A stretch of 5,718 nt of DNA from an uncultured Caulobacterales bacterium (lineage in GTDB: Bacteria > Pseudomonadota > Alphaproteobacteria > Caulobacterales > Maricaulaceae). Both the position numbers and the translations under genes were made by a program. Where the stretch lies: the NCBI GenBank assembly GCA_937981945.1, contig CALJNJ010000018.1:1-5718 (forward strand), read 5' to 3'. Positions 5,215 through 5,718 of this stretch are shown here, piece by piece. Under the pieces are notes generated by a model, which did no database searches, was not told where the DNA came from, and worked only from the letters and a program-made list of their open reading frames with translations. How positions within the stretch are numbered: the stretch's first letter is position 1; each line of letters starts with the position of its first letter.

Positions 5215-5718
5215 TTAACCGACCATAAGATCGTTCGCCGTGGCATCAATGGCTTGCTGTAGAGAATACCACTGCGCATCGCCGCCGAACCAAAAGCCGT
5301 CAATATCGGTCAATGTGTCCGTACCGTCTGCGCCGCTGACCGTGAAAGTCCCGTCCCCATTGGCAAAAATTGCATAGTCATTGATGGAACCGGCATAATC
5401 GGCTTGGTTGTAATCTCCGCCATTGCCGTCGATGATGTCATCGCCTACGCCGCCAAAGAAAACGTTATCAATAGCTGAGCCCACCAGGACATCATTACCA
5501 TCCGTGCCTTCGATAAAGGGTTGAGCCGGCGCTTCAGGCAGACCGAAATCGGCTGCCGTCAATGTGCCACCGAACTGATTGAAGGAAATACTATCTCCAT
5601 TGCCCAGATCCAATGTGGTCCCGCCGCGGGTGACGATAATATTTAATTGGCCAAAGTCCTCGAACCCAAAGGCGCTAATATCAATAGTATCGCCGGAAGC
5701 TGGGTCGAATTGGGTGAT
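5215..5718 (-). CDS. RTX-type calcium-binding protein, C-terminal part
   Basis: The last 167 residues of a larger protein whose N-terminus lies beyond the right edge. Residues 1-58 of this fragment (FDPASGDTIDISAFGF, then LDLGNGDSISF, then LTAADF) match the linker and beta-helix cap common in secreted RTX proteins. Residues 71-100 carry degenerate calcium-binding repeats, GTDGNDVLVG and GGVGDDIID, related to the GGxGxDxUx nonapeptide. The stretch YAGSINDYAIFANGDGTF, then TDTLTDIDGFWFGGD (108-147), is the C-terminal domain often found at the end of such proteins. The fragment is acidic and lacks cysteine, as expected for a protein exported by a type I system and folding on calcium outside the cell. 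The export signal is presumably in the last 60 or so residues. Enzyme or adhesin identity would be encoded upstream and cannot be told. A TTG at 5613 is an internal leucine codon, not a start. Own terminator downstream. Confidence 0.85.
   Translation of the reverse strand: MTQFDPASGDTIDISAFGFEDFGQLNIIVTRGGTTLDLGNGDSISFNQFGGTLTAADFGLPEAPAQPFIEGTDGNDVLVGSAIDNVFFGGVGDDIIDGNGGDYNQADYAGSINDYAIFANGDGTFTVSGADGTDTLTDIDGFWFGGDAQWYSLQQAIDATANDLMVG

Noticed and set aside
4811..5228. Plus-strand open frames across the ligase start and the leader region
   Set aside because: They cover the ligase N-terminus and the structured leader antisense, have no good ribosome site and no recognisable domain. The better explanation for the gap is minus-strand RNA structure.
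5215..5613. A complete 132-residue gene starting at a TTG at 5613
   Set aside because: The frame stays open to the window edge and the upstream residues continue the RTX C-terminal pattern, so the TTG is an internal leucine codon of a larger protein.
1..5718. CRISPR arrays, tRNA or rRNA genes
   Set aside because: No regularly spaced repeats and no cloverleaf or rRNA-like segments were seen on either strand by reading.

Overview
The window looks like a chromosomal segment of an alphaproteobacterium of moderate GC. Three things suggest this. The dapF product has an alphaproteobacterial look (CGNATRC around its first catalytic cysteine). There is a lipoprotein prolyl oligopeptidase of a kind common in Caulobacterales and Hyphomonadaceae-like bacteria. 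One promoter fits the Caulobacter housekeeping pattern (TTGACAT, 13 bases, GCTAAAGG). The assignment is inference, and a marine Hyphomonadaceae/Maricaulales-type organism is only a guess.

Layout from left to right. Positions 1-687 (minus) hold the 5' three quarters of dapF, diaminopimelate epimerase, running off the left edge. A 70-base divergent gap with a GC-rich hairpin separates it from a complete plus-strand S9A prolyl oligopeptidase (758-2950) with a lipoprotein signal. That gene ends in a terminator (about 2972-3005) shared with a convergent minus-strand sulfotransferase (2997-3692), whose promoter appears to give a leaderless mRNA. Upstream on the same strand is a complete T4 Rnl1-type RNA ligase (3779-4957) with all its nucleotidyltransferase motifs. 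At the right edge (5215-5718, minus) is the C-terminal end of a secreted RTX-type calcium-binding protein, closed by its own terminator.

The most interesting part is the roughly 255-base gap 4958-5214 before the RNA ligase. It is not empty. Read on the minus strand it contains: a promoter; a nested set of helices capped by a GCAA (GNRA) tetraloop; an intrinsic-terminator hairpin; an 11-base perfect inverted repeat that can only form if the terminator does not; and a third pairing that covers the whole Shine-Dalgarno sequence of the ligase gene. This has the architecture of a cis-acting RNA switch, or of a small RNA whose terminator lies just ahead of the ligase gene. I do not recognise it as a known riboswitch class.

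The genes do not form one pathway. dapF is cell-wall/lysine metabolism, the peptidase acts in the envelope, the RTX protein is exported, and the ligase is RNA repair. The ligase and the sulfotransferase are co-directional with an 86-base gap and could be partly co-transcribed, but each has its own plausible promoter.
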